A DNA stretch of 64,000 nucleotides from a bacterium. GTDB lineage: Bacteria > Bacillota > Bacilli > Lactobacillales > Streptococcaceae. The notes beneath the pieces were generated by a model that saw only the letters and a list, made by a program, of their open reading frames with translations, did not search any database and had not been told where the DNA came from. A program made the translations under genes and the position numbers. This document shows, piece after piece, positions 53,074 to 62,021 of the stretch. The DNA lies in assembly GCA_905221325.1 (NCBI GenBank), contig CAJNCS010000009.1:11836-75835 (forward strand). Direction: 5' to 3'. Each line of letters opens with the position of its first letter. The stretch's first letter is position 1.

Positions 53074-54219
53074 ATGATAAAAAAATACATTACAAAAAAA
53101 GGAGAGACTAGATATCTCTTTCAAACATACCTGGGTATAGATCCAGCTACTGGAAAAGAAAAACGTACAACAAGACGTGGTTTTAAAACTATAAAAGAGG
53201 CCAAGGCTGCCGAACGTGATCTTCTCTTAGATGTTGAAGAAAATGGTTTTTCAAACAATGAGGATTTCCAGAACCCTACTTTTGCTGAAGTCGCTGAGTT
53301 ATGGCTTGATAGCTTTAAAAGTACTGTAAAACCAACAACATATCAGAACGTTAAGAAAAAACTTAATGTTATGATTGACTCATATTTTACAGATATGAAG
53401 ATTAAGCAGATCAGTGTCGCTTATTGTCAGAAGGTTGCTATAAAGTTAAGCAATCGCTATGTCCTCTATGCCAATTACTACTCTGTTATTAGCCGTATTT
53501 TCAAGTATGCCACTTCTCTTGACATCATTAAGTCAAATCCCTTAGACAAGATTATCAAGCCTAAAAATAAACCCTTAAAGGACAAAGAAAACTACTATAC
53601 AAAACAGGAACTAACCGAGTTCCTTAAAGTTTACAAAGCAAATTGTAAGCCAGTAGACTATACCTTTTTTCACTTACTCGCTTTTTCTGGATTGAGAACT
53701 GGAGAAGCAATCGGCCTCATGTGGTCAGATGTTGACTTTGAAAATAAACGGTTAAGCATTTCTCGCACGGCTGTCGTGATTGGTAAAAAACAAACTGTTC
53801 AGGATCCTAAAACCAAAAGGAGTAAGAGGGTTATCACCTTAGATGATGAAACTCTGAATGTTTTGAAACTCTGGAAACGACAGCAAATAAAAGAATATTT
53901 CCAGGCTGGTGTGCCTTACAAACATGATTCGAACTATATTTTTACGAATGACATAGGGGGATGGCTTTTAGCCGCAACTATGAAAGTGAAGCTTAGCAGA
54001 TTCTTTTGTAAACACAAAGATCTTAAAAAAATTTCGCCTCACGGATTTAGGCACACACATGCTTCTCTCCTATTTGAAGCTGGTGTTACAGCAAAAATCA
54101 TTTCAGATAGACTCGGTCACAATAATGTTCAAATCACCCTTGATATGTATACCCACATCAATGATAATCAACGTGTTGAAGTCGTTGACCAGTTCATGGA
54201 TTTCATCCGCTCCAGCTAA
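53074..54219 (+). CDS. int: phage integrase, tyrosine recombinase
   Basis: The 381-aa integrase has an AP2-like arm-binding domain (residues 1-60, MIKKYITKKGETRYLFQTYL), a SAM-like core-binding domain (68-160) and a catalytic domain with Arg208 (GLRTGEAIG), His323/Arg326 (HGFRHTH), His349 (LGHNN) and Tyr359 (DMYTH). It integrates and excises the prophage. A GAAAGGAC site precedes the ATG. It is the last phage gene, ending 8 bases before the right-end repeats. Confidence 0.96.
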   Translation: MIKKYITKKGETRYLFQTYLGIDPATGKEKRTTRRGFKTIKEAKAAERDLLLDVEENGFSNNEDFQNPTFAEVAELWLDSFKSTVKPTTYQNVKKKLNVMIDSYFTDMKIKQISVAYCQKVAIKLSNRYVLYANYYSVISRIFKYATSLDIIKSNPLDKIIKPKNKPLKDKENYYTKQELTEFLKVYKANCKPVDYTFFHLLAFSGLRTGEAIGLMWSDVDFENKRLSISRTAVVIGKKQTVQDPKTKRSKRVITLDDETLNVLKLWKRQQIKEYFQAGVPYKHDSNYIFTNDIGGWLLAATMKVKLSRFFCKHKDLKKISPHGFRHTHASLLFEAGVTAKIISDRLGHNNVQITLDMYTHINDNQRVEVVDQFMDFIRSS

Positions 54220-54227
54220 AAGTAAAG

Positions 54228-54258
54228 TCGTATTCAATCTCGTATTCACTTTTGCTTA
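54228..54258. repeat. right-end repeats and candidate attR core
   Basis: TCGTATTCA at 54228 and 54240 with the same 12-base period as at the left end, then TTTTGCTTA at 54250-54258, shared with 15477-15485. The order (repeats nearer the phage, 9-bp match nearer the host) is mirrored at the two ends. Confidence 0.45.
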
Positions 54259-54310
54259 ACACGCTAGAAGTCCACTGGTTTCAAAGGATTAGCAAGCTGT
54301 GTACTATTTA

Positions 54311-54319
54311 TGGTATAAT
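54311..54319 (+). promoter_or_regulatory. extended -10 directly before the DUF975 start
   Basis: TGGTATAAT ends 6 bases before the ATG at 54326, so transcription would begin at or next to the start codon. Confidence 0.6.
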
Positions 54320-54325
54320 GAAAGA

Positions 54326-55183
54326 ATGAAATACCCAAAAATTGATTTAAAAACCATTCGTCTGCAGACTAGGCAATTTCAGGCTGAAAATCCCCGCCTC
54401 TTTCTCGTCTATCTCTTACCTAGCATACTGGTCATCTTATCAGGCTTTCTCAACCCCTTGGCTCGTCTCCAAGAAAATGTTTTAGAGCAATCCTTTTTCA
54501 GCATGCTAGCACAAGTGCTCCAAGCCTATCTCTTCCCACTAGTGGTTTCTTTTGTGAGCACGATTTTTCTAGCAGGTGCTGCTTTTGCGACACTCAGACT
54601 CCTCAAGGATCCTGACACAGAACTCTCAGTAAAATCAAGTCTGGCCCTCTTTGCTGAAGAGCGCTTCTCGCAAACCTTCCTGACCCTACTCCTCAAACGT
54701 TTCTACCTCTTTTTATGGAGCATTCCAAACTTAGTAGGCGTTTATTTTCTCTTTTATAGCAATCTCTTGGCTCGGAGATTTGTAGCCCTACATCCTGAAT
54801 TTCCAAAATTAGACCTCTCATCCGTTGAAACCGAGCAGTTCCTTATGACCTTTGGCCTCTACTTTTTCGCGAGTCTCATCTTGATGATTGTGGGAAACAT
54901 CCTCTACGTTCCGCAACATTATGCCTACTCGCAGGTAGAATTCCTCCTTTGCGACACTCTGGCTTTAGGACAGGCTAAACCCCGTCAAATCCTGAAAACC
55001 AGCCGTTTCTTGATGAAAGGTTACAAGTTTCAACGCTTTGTCCTCGACCTACAACTACTCCCTTGGTACTTCCTTAACTGGATCACCTTTGGAATTGCTA
55101 GCTTTTCACTCCTTCCCTATATCCAAAACAATCACATCTTCTTTTACAGAGCCCTACTAGCCCGTAAACGTCGAAATGGATAA
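54326..55183 (+). CDS. DUF975 family membrane protein
   Basis: The 285-aa protein MKYPKIDLKTIRLQTRQFQA has about five to six hydrophobic segments (residues 20-42, 62-90, 125-150, 178-204, 245-270) and the DUF975 layout. Function unknown in streptococci. The ATG lies 6 bases after a -10 box with no ribosome-binding site, which suggests a leaderless mRNA. It is the first host gene past the prophage. Confidence 0.8.
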   Translation: MKYPKIDLKTIRLQTRQFQAENPRLFLVYLLPSILVILSGFLNPLARLQENVLEQSFFSMLAQVLQAYLFPLVVSFVSTIFLAGAAFATLRLLKDPDTELSVKSSLALFAEERFSQTFLTLLLKRFYLFLWSIPNLVGVYFLFYSNLLARRFVALHPEFPKLDLSSVETEQFLMTFGLYFFASLILMIVGNILYVPQHYAYSQVEFLLCDTLALGQAKPRQILKTSRFLMKGYKFQRFVLDLQLLPWYFLNWITFGIASFSLLPYIQNNHIFFYRALLARKRRNG

Positions 55184-55192
55184 GAGCATACA

Positions 55193-55222
55193 AAACCCAG
55201 CGTCCTGAAAGACGCTGGGTTT
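55193..55222. terminator. bidirectional terminator between DUF975 and DUF1304 genes
   Basis: AAACCCAGCGTC and GACGCTGGGTTT form a 12-bp perfect stem with a 6-base loop between two convergent genes, with A and T runs on the two sides. Confidence 0.9.
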
Positions 55223-55223
55223 C

Positions 55224-55586
55224 TTATTTAAAAAGCAAAATACTCAGCAGAGTCAAAATAGCGGGCCCACCTTGCTTCAGAAGAATCTTCTTGTCTGCTG
55301 TCAGAGAACCGTAGGTCGCTACACCAAGCACAAATAAAACAAAGATGGCCACAATTTCCAAACTTTGTGAGAAATAAATCCCGTACAAGAGAAACACACC
55401 CAGCAAAGCATTATAAATCCCTTGGTTTTTAAACAGTGAGGTGACAGAGGGGCTAGTCAACTCTTCCTTGTCCATATTAAAGACTCGGCTGGTTGCATCT
55501 GATTGGGTTGCCATACTCTCCAAATAAAAGATATAAAAATGTTCAAGGGCAACAAGGGTTGCTAAAATAGTAGTAATGATTGACAT
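55224..55586 (-). CDS. DUF1304 family membrane protein
   Basis: The 120-aa protein MSIITTILATLVALEHFYIF has four hydrophobic segments (about 3-22, 54-72, 76-96, 101-119), with the EHFYI and NQGIYN motifs of DUF1304. Unknown function. It forms a two-gene unit with the marR gene, 10 bases apart. Confidence 0.87.
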   Translation of the reverse strand: MSIITTILATLVALEHFYIFYLESMATQSDATSRVFNMDKEELTSPSVTSLFKNQGIYNALLGVFLLYGIYFSQSLEIVAIFVLFVLGVATYGSLTADKKILLKQGGPAILTLLSILLFK

Positions 55587-55596
55587 CGTTTTCTCC

Positions 55597-56022
55597 TTAA
55601 AATTCTATTTTTTCTAGACCTGACACTAGTTTCGTCAGTAAAGTTGTTAGCTCTTTCTGCTCGGCTGTCGATAAGATGCTCTCCATCTGTTCCTTCACTC
55701 GCAAATGATGTTTAGGCGGACTGACTAAGAGTTGATTCTTGGCTTCTTGGGTTAATTCAACTAAGACTTCTCGCTGATTGGCCGGATTACGCTTGCGACT
55801 GACATAGCCCTCTGACTCTAGTATCTTAAAATGACGGGTCAAGGCCGCCTGGTCGATTTGCAACTTCTCCTGAACGGCAATCTGGTTGCAGGGTGACTGC
55901 TGCAGTAAAAACTGCAAGATTTGATAGCGGGTCAAACTAATTCCCAATTGTTTCTCAAAGAGTTGAGTGATCATCTGATCTGTTAAATGGAGCTGGTACA
56001 GTAAGTCGTTAATTTTTTTCAT
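55597..56022 (-). CDS. MarR family transcription regulator
   Basis: The 141-aa protein has a winged helix (IAVQEKLQIDQAALTRHFKILESEGYVSRKRNPANQRE, about residues 48-85). It probably controls its own operon with DUF1304 through the paired palindromes 21 bases upstream. Ligand unknown. Confidence 0.9.
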   Translation of the reverse strand: MKKINDLLYQLHLTDQMITQLFEKQLGISLTRYQILQFLLQQSPCNQIAVQEKLQIDQAALTRHFKILESEGYVSRKRNPANQREVLVELTQEAKNQLLVSPPKHHLRVKEQMESILSTAEQKELTTLLTKLVSGLEKIEF

Positions 56023-56042
56023 TTCTACCTCCTTGCGTACGC

Positions 56043-56069
56043 TTGATTTATCAACTATTGACTTATCAA
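56043..56069. promoter_or_regulatory. two tandem palindromes upstream of marR
   Basis: TTGATTTATCAA (56043-56054) and TTGACTTATCAA (56058-56069), separated by three bases. Their pairing and position suit a MarR dimer site pair. Confidence 0.6.
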
Positions 56070-56118
56070 TTATATTACAGAAAGATTAAAAACGCAACCA
56101 TTTTGCTTACTCACGAAA

Positions 56119-56152
56119 AATAGCCTCTTGGTTTCAATCCCAAAAGGCTATT
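56119..56152 (-). terminator. terminator of the 56181 gene
   Basis: AATAGCCT and AGGCTATT enclose an 18-base loop that partly pairs (TTTGGGA/ACCAAGA region); T-run on the minus strand. Confidence 0.65.
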
Positions 56153-56180
56153 ATTTCTATATTCTAGATAAAATCCAGCA

Positions 56181-57047
56181 CTAACCTACCAAATCTGCTC
56201 GAAGGATTTCTCCCTCTTTATCAATGACAACTTCGATGGCATGACCTGCAAAAAATTCCTCGCTATCATCATAGTAGAGGGTCAATTCCCCGTCTTCGTT
56301 GATCGATAGTTCACTCAAGGAAAGAGAGTTGGTAAAATACTCTTCTGTTAACTCCACGTCATTTTCATCTGAATCTATCCAGTCTTGAGCTGTTTCCCAC
56401 AGTTCTTTGACAATATAGTCTTTAATCCGAGTATCTTGAACTTGGAAAGTTCCCATAAATTTCTTTAGATCATCAAAACAACTTGGAGGGAGACTTTCAT
56501 CTGCACTCGCAGCAAAGATAGCATGAATCTTACCACCACCCTCGTAAGTGATAAATCCTTCAAACCAAGAATAGGCTCTGTTTAAGGTGAATTCGCCAAT
56601 ATCGTCTTGAATGATGACAGGTTTTTGATAGGTTTCAATCAAGGTCTCTAACCTAGAGTCTGAGGATTGGTCATCTAGGTATTCCAGCAAGTGGTAGCAG
56701 TTATTAGCTACTTCTGACATATATGGCTCTAACTCCATGAAGGGGCGTTTTTGACATTTGATATGATGAATTTTGTAGGGTTCAAAACTAAAGCCCCATC
56801 TCTTTTCTTCAAATTCCTCAGGAGTCAATACCCATTCCAAACGTCCCTCACGTTCAGAGAATTCCTGGGTTGCAACATTGACACTAGCTTTAAAATGAAC
56901 GGACGGCATTTTACAACCATCTTTTAAAGAAGCGGCCCCAGTTACATTTTGGAGGGTAAAAATCAAGAATTCGACAATTTCACCACAAAATTCCTCTTCA
57001 AAATCATCTCTTGTTTTCTCAAATGGAGTTTTTAATCGATTTGTCAT
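56181..57047 (-). CDS. DUF2262-like protein, 288 aa
   Basis: A soluble acidic protein. The central segment DIGEFTLNRAYSWFEGFITY (about residues 147-166) resembles the DUF2262 domain. The C-terminus is a DUF-like beta region (GELTLYYDDSEEFFAGHAIEVVIDKEG). Function unknown; may be an immunity-like or regulatory protein. Stand-alone, with its own terminator. Confidence 0.6.
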   Translation of the reverse strand: MTNRLKTPFEKTRDDFEEEFCGEIVEFLIFTLQNVTGAASLKDGCKMPSVHFKASVNVATQEFSEREGRLEWVLTPEEFEEKRWGFSFEPYKIHHIKCQKRPFMELEPYMSEVANNCYHLLEYLDDQSSDSRLETLIETYQKPVIIQDDIGEFTLNRAYSWFEGFITYEGGGKIHAIFAASADESLPPSCFDDLKKFMGTFQVQDTRIKDYIVKELWETAQDWIDSDENDVELTEEYFTNSLSLSELSINEDGELTLYYDDSEEFFAGHAIEVVIDKEGEILRADLVG

Positions 57048-57157
57048 TCACTTCATCCCTTCTCTCTATGCTTAAAAGCGTTAGTATGGTTTTGTATTCG
57101 CTTACATTTTAACATGTTTTAGATTTTATTTCACTTATCAATACTATTTTACACAAA

Positions 57158-57189
57158 AAGAAGCTACACTTTTAAATGTATAGCTTCTT
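57158..57189 (-). terminator. terminator of the LysM gene
   Basis: AAGAAGCTATAC and GTGTAGCTTCTT pair over 12 bp with one wobble, followed by T residues. Confidence 0.85.
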
Positions 57190-57196
57190 ATTATTC

Positions 57197-58333
57197 TTAA
57201 TTCATTGATACGTGAACGTGGTCATAGTGGTTTTCGGTTACGCTACCACGGTCTGGCATTGGATTCCAAGTGTAGGCTGGTCCATATTTACTATCATATG
57301 GAGCATAGAAACGTTGCTTCCAGATGATATAGTTGATACCACGGCTAGCTATATTTTGGACTGCATATTCTGCAATTTGGTCTCCGAGTGCTGAACTCAC
57401 TGGAACCATGAAATCGATGGCTAAACCTTTTCCATGGTCGCCACTGTCTCCAGGACGGTAACCACTAAAGGATGTGATGCCAAACAAGTTAGCGATTTCT
57501 TCCTTAAAGGCTGCTGTTTGCGGTTGAAGACCAGCGTTCTCAGACTTAGCAACAGCAAGTCCTGCATAGTCAGGAGCTGCTGGAGCTGAATAAGTTCTTG
57601 AAGGAGTTTGGCTTTGCTCTGCTTGATAAGTCAAAGTTGTAGTATCAGAATTTGTTGTTTCTTCTACTGCACTTGTTCCTGTTGTATCAGCAGGTATTTC
57701 GGTTGCTGGAGCAGCTGCTACTGGTGCTTCTGCTGGAGTTGTTGCTGCTACTGGTGCTTCCGCTGGAGTCGTTTCAGCTGTTTCTTCAGCTACAGGTGTT
57801 TCTGTAGATGGTGTCTCCTCAGCAACTGTCACTGTCTCAGAAACTTCTGAACTTGACGCTACTTCTGTTGATTTTTCGGTCTCTGTTGCACTTGGTACTT
57901 CCTCAATTGGTTGAGAAAGATCTTCTACTTGAACTGTTTGTTCATCGACTGTCACTTGGTTGGTCATCAAATCAGCTGTCGCAGTCGTCACTTCTTCACT
58001 AGCATCTGCTTGAGGAGCTTGGATTTCAACTTCCGTCACCTCTTCTGCCTCATTGACAGTTGTAGTGAGGACAGTATCTGGGAAAATCAAGTCCATATTG
58101 GTGATTTTGTTCAAATTAGCAAGAACCGTCACATCTACTCCCAAAGCTTCTGCAATCGTGCTCAGGGTATCACCATACTGGACTGTATAGCTGTTCTTGT
58201 TTTCGTTTTTAGTCACATCGTTTTTGATTTGCTCAACGCTACGTGCTGTCCATGCAATTTCTTCCGCTTGAGTTGCCAATGCTGGCGCAAAAGACAAGGC
58301 TACTGTTGAAGCTAAAATAATTCTTTTCTTCAT
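57197..58333 (-). CDS. secreted LysM protein with C-terminal metal-peptidase-like domain
   Basis: The 378-aa protein has a signal peptide (residues 1-23, ending ALATQAEE), a LysM domain (about 47-92, YTVQYGDTLSTIAEALGVDV), a Thr/Glu/Ala/Val-rich low-complexity stretch (about 95-245) including APVA-T-PAE repeats, and a C-terminal domain (about 270-378) with DHGKGLAIDF and HYDHVHV, the H/D/H pattern of metal-binding cell-wall proteins. It likely acts in cell wall turnover; activity not shown. Confidence 0.85.
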   Translation of the reverse strand: MKKRIILASTVALSFAPALATQAEEIAWTARSVEQIKNDVTKNENKNSYTVQYGDTLSTIAEALGVDVTVLANLNKITNMDLIFPDTVLTTTVNEAEEVTEVEIQAPQADASEEVTTATADLMTNQVTVDEQTVQVEDLSQPIEEVPSATETEKSTEVASSSEVSETVTVAEETPSTETPVAEETAETTPAEAPVAATTPAEAPVAAAPATEIPADTTGTSAVEETTNSDTTTLTYQAEQSQTPSRTYSAPAAPDYAGLAVAKSENAGLQPQTAAFKEEIANLFGITSFSGYRPGDSGDHGKGLAIDFMVPVSSALGDQIAEYAVQNIASRGINYIIWKQRFYAPYDSKYGPAYTWNPMPDRGSVTENHYDHVHVSMN

Positions 58334-58494
58334 TCGTTCATATTCCTTTCAAATGAGTACCTGTCTATCATAACACAAAAAAAGCAGAAAAAACCCCCTC
58401 TCGGGCCTATTTAACAGAACTGTCCATTCCTTGTAACAAACTCGATTACTTGAAATAGTTTGTTAGGTTTCTGTCACGCAACTGACACAATTTT

Positions 58495-59118
58495 TTATTC
58501 CCCAGCATCAAAAATGTGGGGAATATCTGCCAACGCTTGAATTCTGTGATTTCCTTCATAAGAAGACTCTAGAAAGTTAATGCTTTGAATGCTGCTATTC
58601 TGGGCAAATTCCACATCCAAAATCCGGTCCCCTATATAATAGGTAGCCCTAGGATCCAACTCATACTTGTCTAGCAGATAGGTCGCCGCTTCTGGACTGG
58701 GCTTGCGCGCAAAGCCACTCTGACTGGTTAAAATCTCTTTGAAATAGGATTCCAACCCCAAGTCTCTGAGAATGGCAAAAGCATTGCCCCCCTTATGAGT
58801 ATAGACAAACTGCTGAATCCCTGCTTGGTCTGCCCAAGATAGCACTTCACGCGCACCTGGCATCAAAACTACCTGAGCATTCTTCTCAGCCAGACTCTGG
58901 GCACGCACCTGGTTGAGAACATCCGCATCCAGTTTTCTCTCTTCTGCCACCTGCTCCAGCAAATCCTGCACAGAGTACCTGAGGATAAACTCTCTCACTT
59001 TCTCCTTATCATAAGGAATAGCAAACTGAGCAAAGGTCTCCTCAATCCCTGACAAAATCGCTTCGTAAGAATCCAATAAAGTCCCGTCTAAATCCCAAAT
59101 AAAAGCTGTTTTTTGCAT
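58495..59118 (-). CDS. HAD-family phosphatase (phosphoglycolate phosphatase-like)
   Basis: The 207-aa protein has HAD motif I FIWDLDGTLLDS, motif II VYTHKGGNA (with Thr in place of the more usual Ser/Thr position), motif III Lys in ARKPSPE and motif IV YIGDRILDVEFA. Substrate unknown; annotation as Gph is common but unproven. It follows the MATE gene by 3 bases. Confidence 0.87.
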   Translation of the reverse strand: MQKTAFIWDLDGTLLDSYEAILSGIEETFAQFAIPYDKEKVREFILRYSVQDLLEQVAEERKLDADVLNQVRAQSLAEKNAQVVLMPGAREVLSWADQAGIQQFVYTHKGGNAFAILRDLGLESYFKEILTSQSGFARKPSPEAATYLLDKYELDPRATYYIGDRILDVEFAQNSSIQSINFLESSYEGNHRIQALADIPHIFDAGE

Positions 59119-59121
59119 TTC

Positions 59122-60402
59122 CTATCCCTTCAACATCATATAACGCTGGTAACGGTAGCGTAGAAATAACCAGCGAAAACCATTATCCAAAAGTGTTCCT
59201 GCCCAAATACCAGGTAAGCCCCAACCAAGAACAATGCCCATCAGATAGGCTGTCCCTATGCGGATACACCACATCCCGATACTTGTTGCATAAAAGGGAA
59301 GGCGAGCATTCCCCAAACCCTGCCAAACTGCAGTATAGATGACTGTTCCTATCGTCATGGGAGTTCCCAATAGAGAAAACAGTGCAACCAAAACGCTCGC
59401 TTCGACTGCTACAGGGTCCGTCGTATAGAGATGAGTCAGTGGTGTCCCTAAGGCATAGATACTGAGAGTTAAGGGCAACATGAGAAACAGAGAAAGCCAA
59501 AAGGTTTGCTTGCTCAAATCATCTACTCTTTCCCCGTTATTCTCTCCAGCTGCTCGAGCTACCTGCATGACCGTCGCTGTAGCCACGCCAAAGGCAGGCA
59601 TATAGTTAAACTGGGTCAAAACTTCTCCGACTGCATTTCCCGCTACTGCCTCCGTCCCAAAAGAGACGACCAAGGCAATGATAACGACATCTCCAGCCCG
59701 CATCATGAGGCGTTCTCCTGCCGCTGGCAAAGCCAAGGTCAATAGTTCTTTATCTAAAGCAAAAGTCGGTTTCTCAAAAGGCAGCTTTAATTGCGACCAT
59801 AAAATCACAAGGCCGACCAAGCGAGACAAAATGGTTCCCCAAGCAACACCCGCTATACCCATATCAAGGATAAAAATAGCTAGACTTGAAAAAAGAATAT
59901 TCAAGGCATTGGATAAAAGACTAACATAGAGGGGCAGACGCGGATTATGTGTTGCACGAATCAAGGCACCCAAACTGGTCATCAAGCCCAAGAGAACAAT
60001 CGATCCACCCACCAAAGATAGGTAGAGTCCACCACTTTCGGCCACAGCCTGCTCAGTTCCCAAAAATCCTATCATCTCTTGCCCAGCAAAGAGCGATAAG
60101 GCGCCTAAAAGTGCACTCAGCAATAGGGTTATCTTGATAGCCTCTGTCACGTGATAAGCCAACTTGGACTGATCTTTCTGCCCCATGCTTTTTGAAATAA
60201 CACTAGAAATAGCAGCTCCCAGAGCGATGAAAATCGCTTGGTAAATCGTGATAATATTGCTAGCCACTGAAACACCCGAAATAGCGATCAAGCCCAAGTG
60301 GGCAACCAAGTAACTGTCCACCATCCCCATGAGCATCTGCAAAAAGTTTTCGCCCATAGCTGGCAAGGCAATGTTGAGAATGTCTTTATTTTTTCTAAAC
60401 AA
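59122..60402 (-). CDS. MATE family efflux transporter
   Basis: The 426-aa protein has twelve hydrophobic segments in two MatE halves (LPAMGENFLQMLMGMVDSYL; LPAAGERLMMRAGDVVIIAL). It exports drugs or metabolites using an ion gradient. Probable two-gene transcript with the HAD phosphatase. Substrate unknown. Confidence 0.93.
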   Translation of the reverse strand: MFRKNKDILNIALPAMGENFLQMLMGMVDSYLVAHLGLIAISGVSVASNIITIYQAIFIALGAAISSVISKSMGQKDQSKLAYHVTEAIKITLLLSALLGALSLFAGQEMIGFLGTEQAVAESGGLYLSLVGGSIVLLGLMTSLGALIRATHNPRLPLYVSLLSNALNILFSSLAIFILDMGIAGVAWGTILSRLVGLVILWSQLKLPFEKPTFALDKELLTLALPAAGERLMMRAGDVVIIALVVSFGTEAVAGNAVGEVLTQFNYMPAFGVATATVMQVARAAGENNGERVDDLSKQTFWLSLFLMLPLTLSIYALGTPLTHLYTTDPVAVEASVLVALFSLLGTPMTIGTVIYTAVWQGLGNARLPFYATSIGMWCIRIGTAYLMGIVLGWGLPGIWAGTLLDNGFRWLFLRYRYQRYMMLKG

Positions 60403-60422
60403 TCTGTCCTCCTGATGAAAAG

Positions 60423-60450
60423 AAACTCAGTTGGTTTCCCAACCGAGTTT
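60423..60450 (-). terminator. terminator of thrC
   Basis: AAACTCGGTTGG, GAAA, CCAACTGAGTTT form a 12-bp stem with one mismatch after the thrC stop. Confidence 0.85.
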
Positions 60451-60462
60451 ACTTCCTCTGTC

Positions 60463-61947
60463 TTAAAGTCCTAGATAAGCCTCAACCGCTGCTTGCATGT
60501 CAGCAGCTGCCACTGTTGTCTTGTGACGAACAGGAGCTGTTTCAAGACCATCAACTGCTGGTGGCACTGCCACTCCTGAAATGTCATGTAATTGAGCCAA
60601 GGCTTCAAAGTCGGTCAAGCCTGCTTTCCCTGTTACAGCTTCTACTGCAACCACTGGGAACTTGTATGGACTAGCTGTTGAAGCAATCACGGTCTTTGTT
60701 ACATCGCCAGTAGCCACTTGGTATTTTTTGTAAACTGCTGAGGCAACCGCCGTATGTGGATCCTCGATATACGAATTTGACTCATAAACACGCTTGATTT
60801 CTGCTGCCGTTTCTTCCTCAGTCGCATACTCAGCAGCAAAAAGGTCCAAGATAGCAAAATCAAAATCCGTCAACTCATATTGTCCTTGCGTATTCAAGGC
60901 ATTCATAAGTTCAGCTGTCTTTTCAGCATTATTTCCCAAAAGATGGAAAATCAAGCGCTCCAAGTTTGAAGATACCAAGATATCCATAGATGGGCTAGTT
61001 GTTACCTTAAACTCACGTTTCTTGTCATAGACACGTGTTTTAAAGAAGTCTGTCAAGACATTATTGTCATTTGAAGCACAGATCAATTTGCCAACTGGTA
61101 GACCGATTTGTTTGGCATAAAAGGCAGCCAAAATATTGCCGAAGTTTCCAGTTGGTACTGTGAAGTTGACTTTTTCACCAGCCACAATCTCACCAGACTT
61201 AACCAACTGAGCGTAGGCATAGACATAATAAACAACCTGTGGTACCAAACGACCAATATTCATAGAGTTAGCTGATGAAAACTGTAGCTTATTAGCAAGC
61301 AATTTTTCACGAAGTACCACATCGTTAAACATGTGCTTCACGTTTGTCTGAGCATCGTCAAAGTTTCCATCAATAGCGATAACATGCGTATTGTCCCCTG
61401 TTTGAGTTGTCATTTGTAGTTCTTGAACCTTGCTGACACCATCTTTTGGATAAAAAACAATAATCTCAGTACCAGGCACATCTGCAAACCCAGCCATAGC
61501 CGCTTTTCCAGTATCACCAGACGTCGCTGTCAAGATGACAATCTTGTTCTCCAAACCATGCTTTTTAGCCGCAGTCGTCATAAAGTATGGCAAAATTGAC
61601 AAGGCCATATCCTTAAAGGCAATGGTTGAACCATGGAAGAGTTCCAAGTTGTATTGCCCATCTAGTTTCACCAAAGGGGCAATAGCTGGAGTATCAAATT
61701 TGCTATCGTAGGCATTGTTGATACAGTAGTCTAACTCCTCAGCTGTAAAATCATCCAAAAATGCTGACAAAACAAGCTTAGCCACCTCTTGGTAAGAAGC
61801 ATCTTTTAATTTGTCAAAATCCAAATTGACCTTTGGATAAGTAACTGGGGTAAAGAGACCACCGTCCGTCGCCAAACCTTGCAAAATAGCTTGGCTGGCA
61901 GTTACTGTATTATTCGCATCACGCGTTGATTGATAAACTAATGTCAT
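60463..61947 (-). CDS. thrC: threonine synthase
   Basis: The 494-aa PLP enzyme starts MTLVYQSTRDANNTVTASQA and has the cofactor lysine in FHGSTIAFKDMALSIL and TATSGDTGKAAMAG. It converts O-phosphohomoserine to threonine. The length fits the long, yeast-like class. Stand-alone with its own terminator. Confidence 0.96.
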   Translation of the reverse strand: MTLVYQSTRDANNTVTASQAILQGLATDGGLFTPVTYPKVNLDFDKLKDASYQEVAKLVLSAFLDDFTAEELDYCINNAYDSKFDTPAIAPLVKLDGQYNLELFHGSTIAFKDMALSILPYFMTTAAKKHGLENKIVILTATSGDTGKAAMAGFADVPGTEIIVFYPKDGVSKVQELQMTTQTGDNTHVIAIDGNFDDAQTNVKHMFNDVVLREKLLANKLQFSSANSMNIGRLVPQVVYYVYAYAQLVKSGEIVAGEKVNFTVPTGNFGNILAAFYAKQIGLPVGKLICASNDNNVLTDFFKTRVYDKKREFKVTTSPSMDILVSSNLERLIFHLLGNNAEKTAELMNALNTQGQYELTDFDFAILDLFAAEYATEEETAAEIKRVYESNSYIEDPHTAVASAVYKKYQVATGDVTKTVIASTASPYKFPVVAVEAVTGKAGLTDFEALAQLHDISGVAVPPAVDGLETAPVRHKTTVAAADMQAAVEAYLGL

Positions 61948-62021
61948 AATCTCTATCCTTTATCTATAGTCCATTCCATTATATCATGATTTTTCAGAAA
62001 ATTCTCCCTTTATAAGAGAAA

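Noticed and set aside
57608..57850. 80-codon cysteine-rich plus-strand frame
   Set aside because: It is the antisense of the low-complexity Thr/Glu/Ala repeats of the LysM protein.
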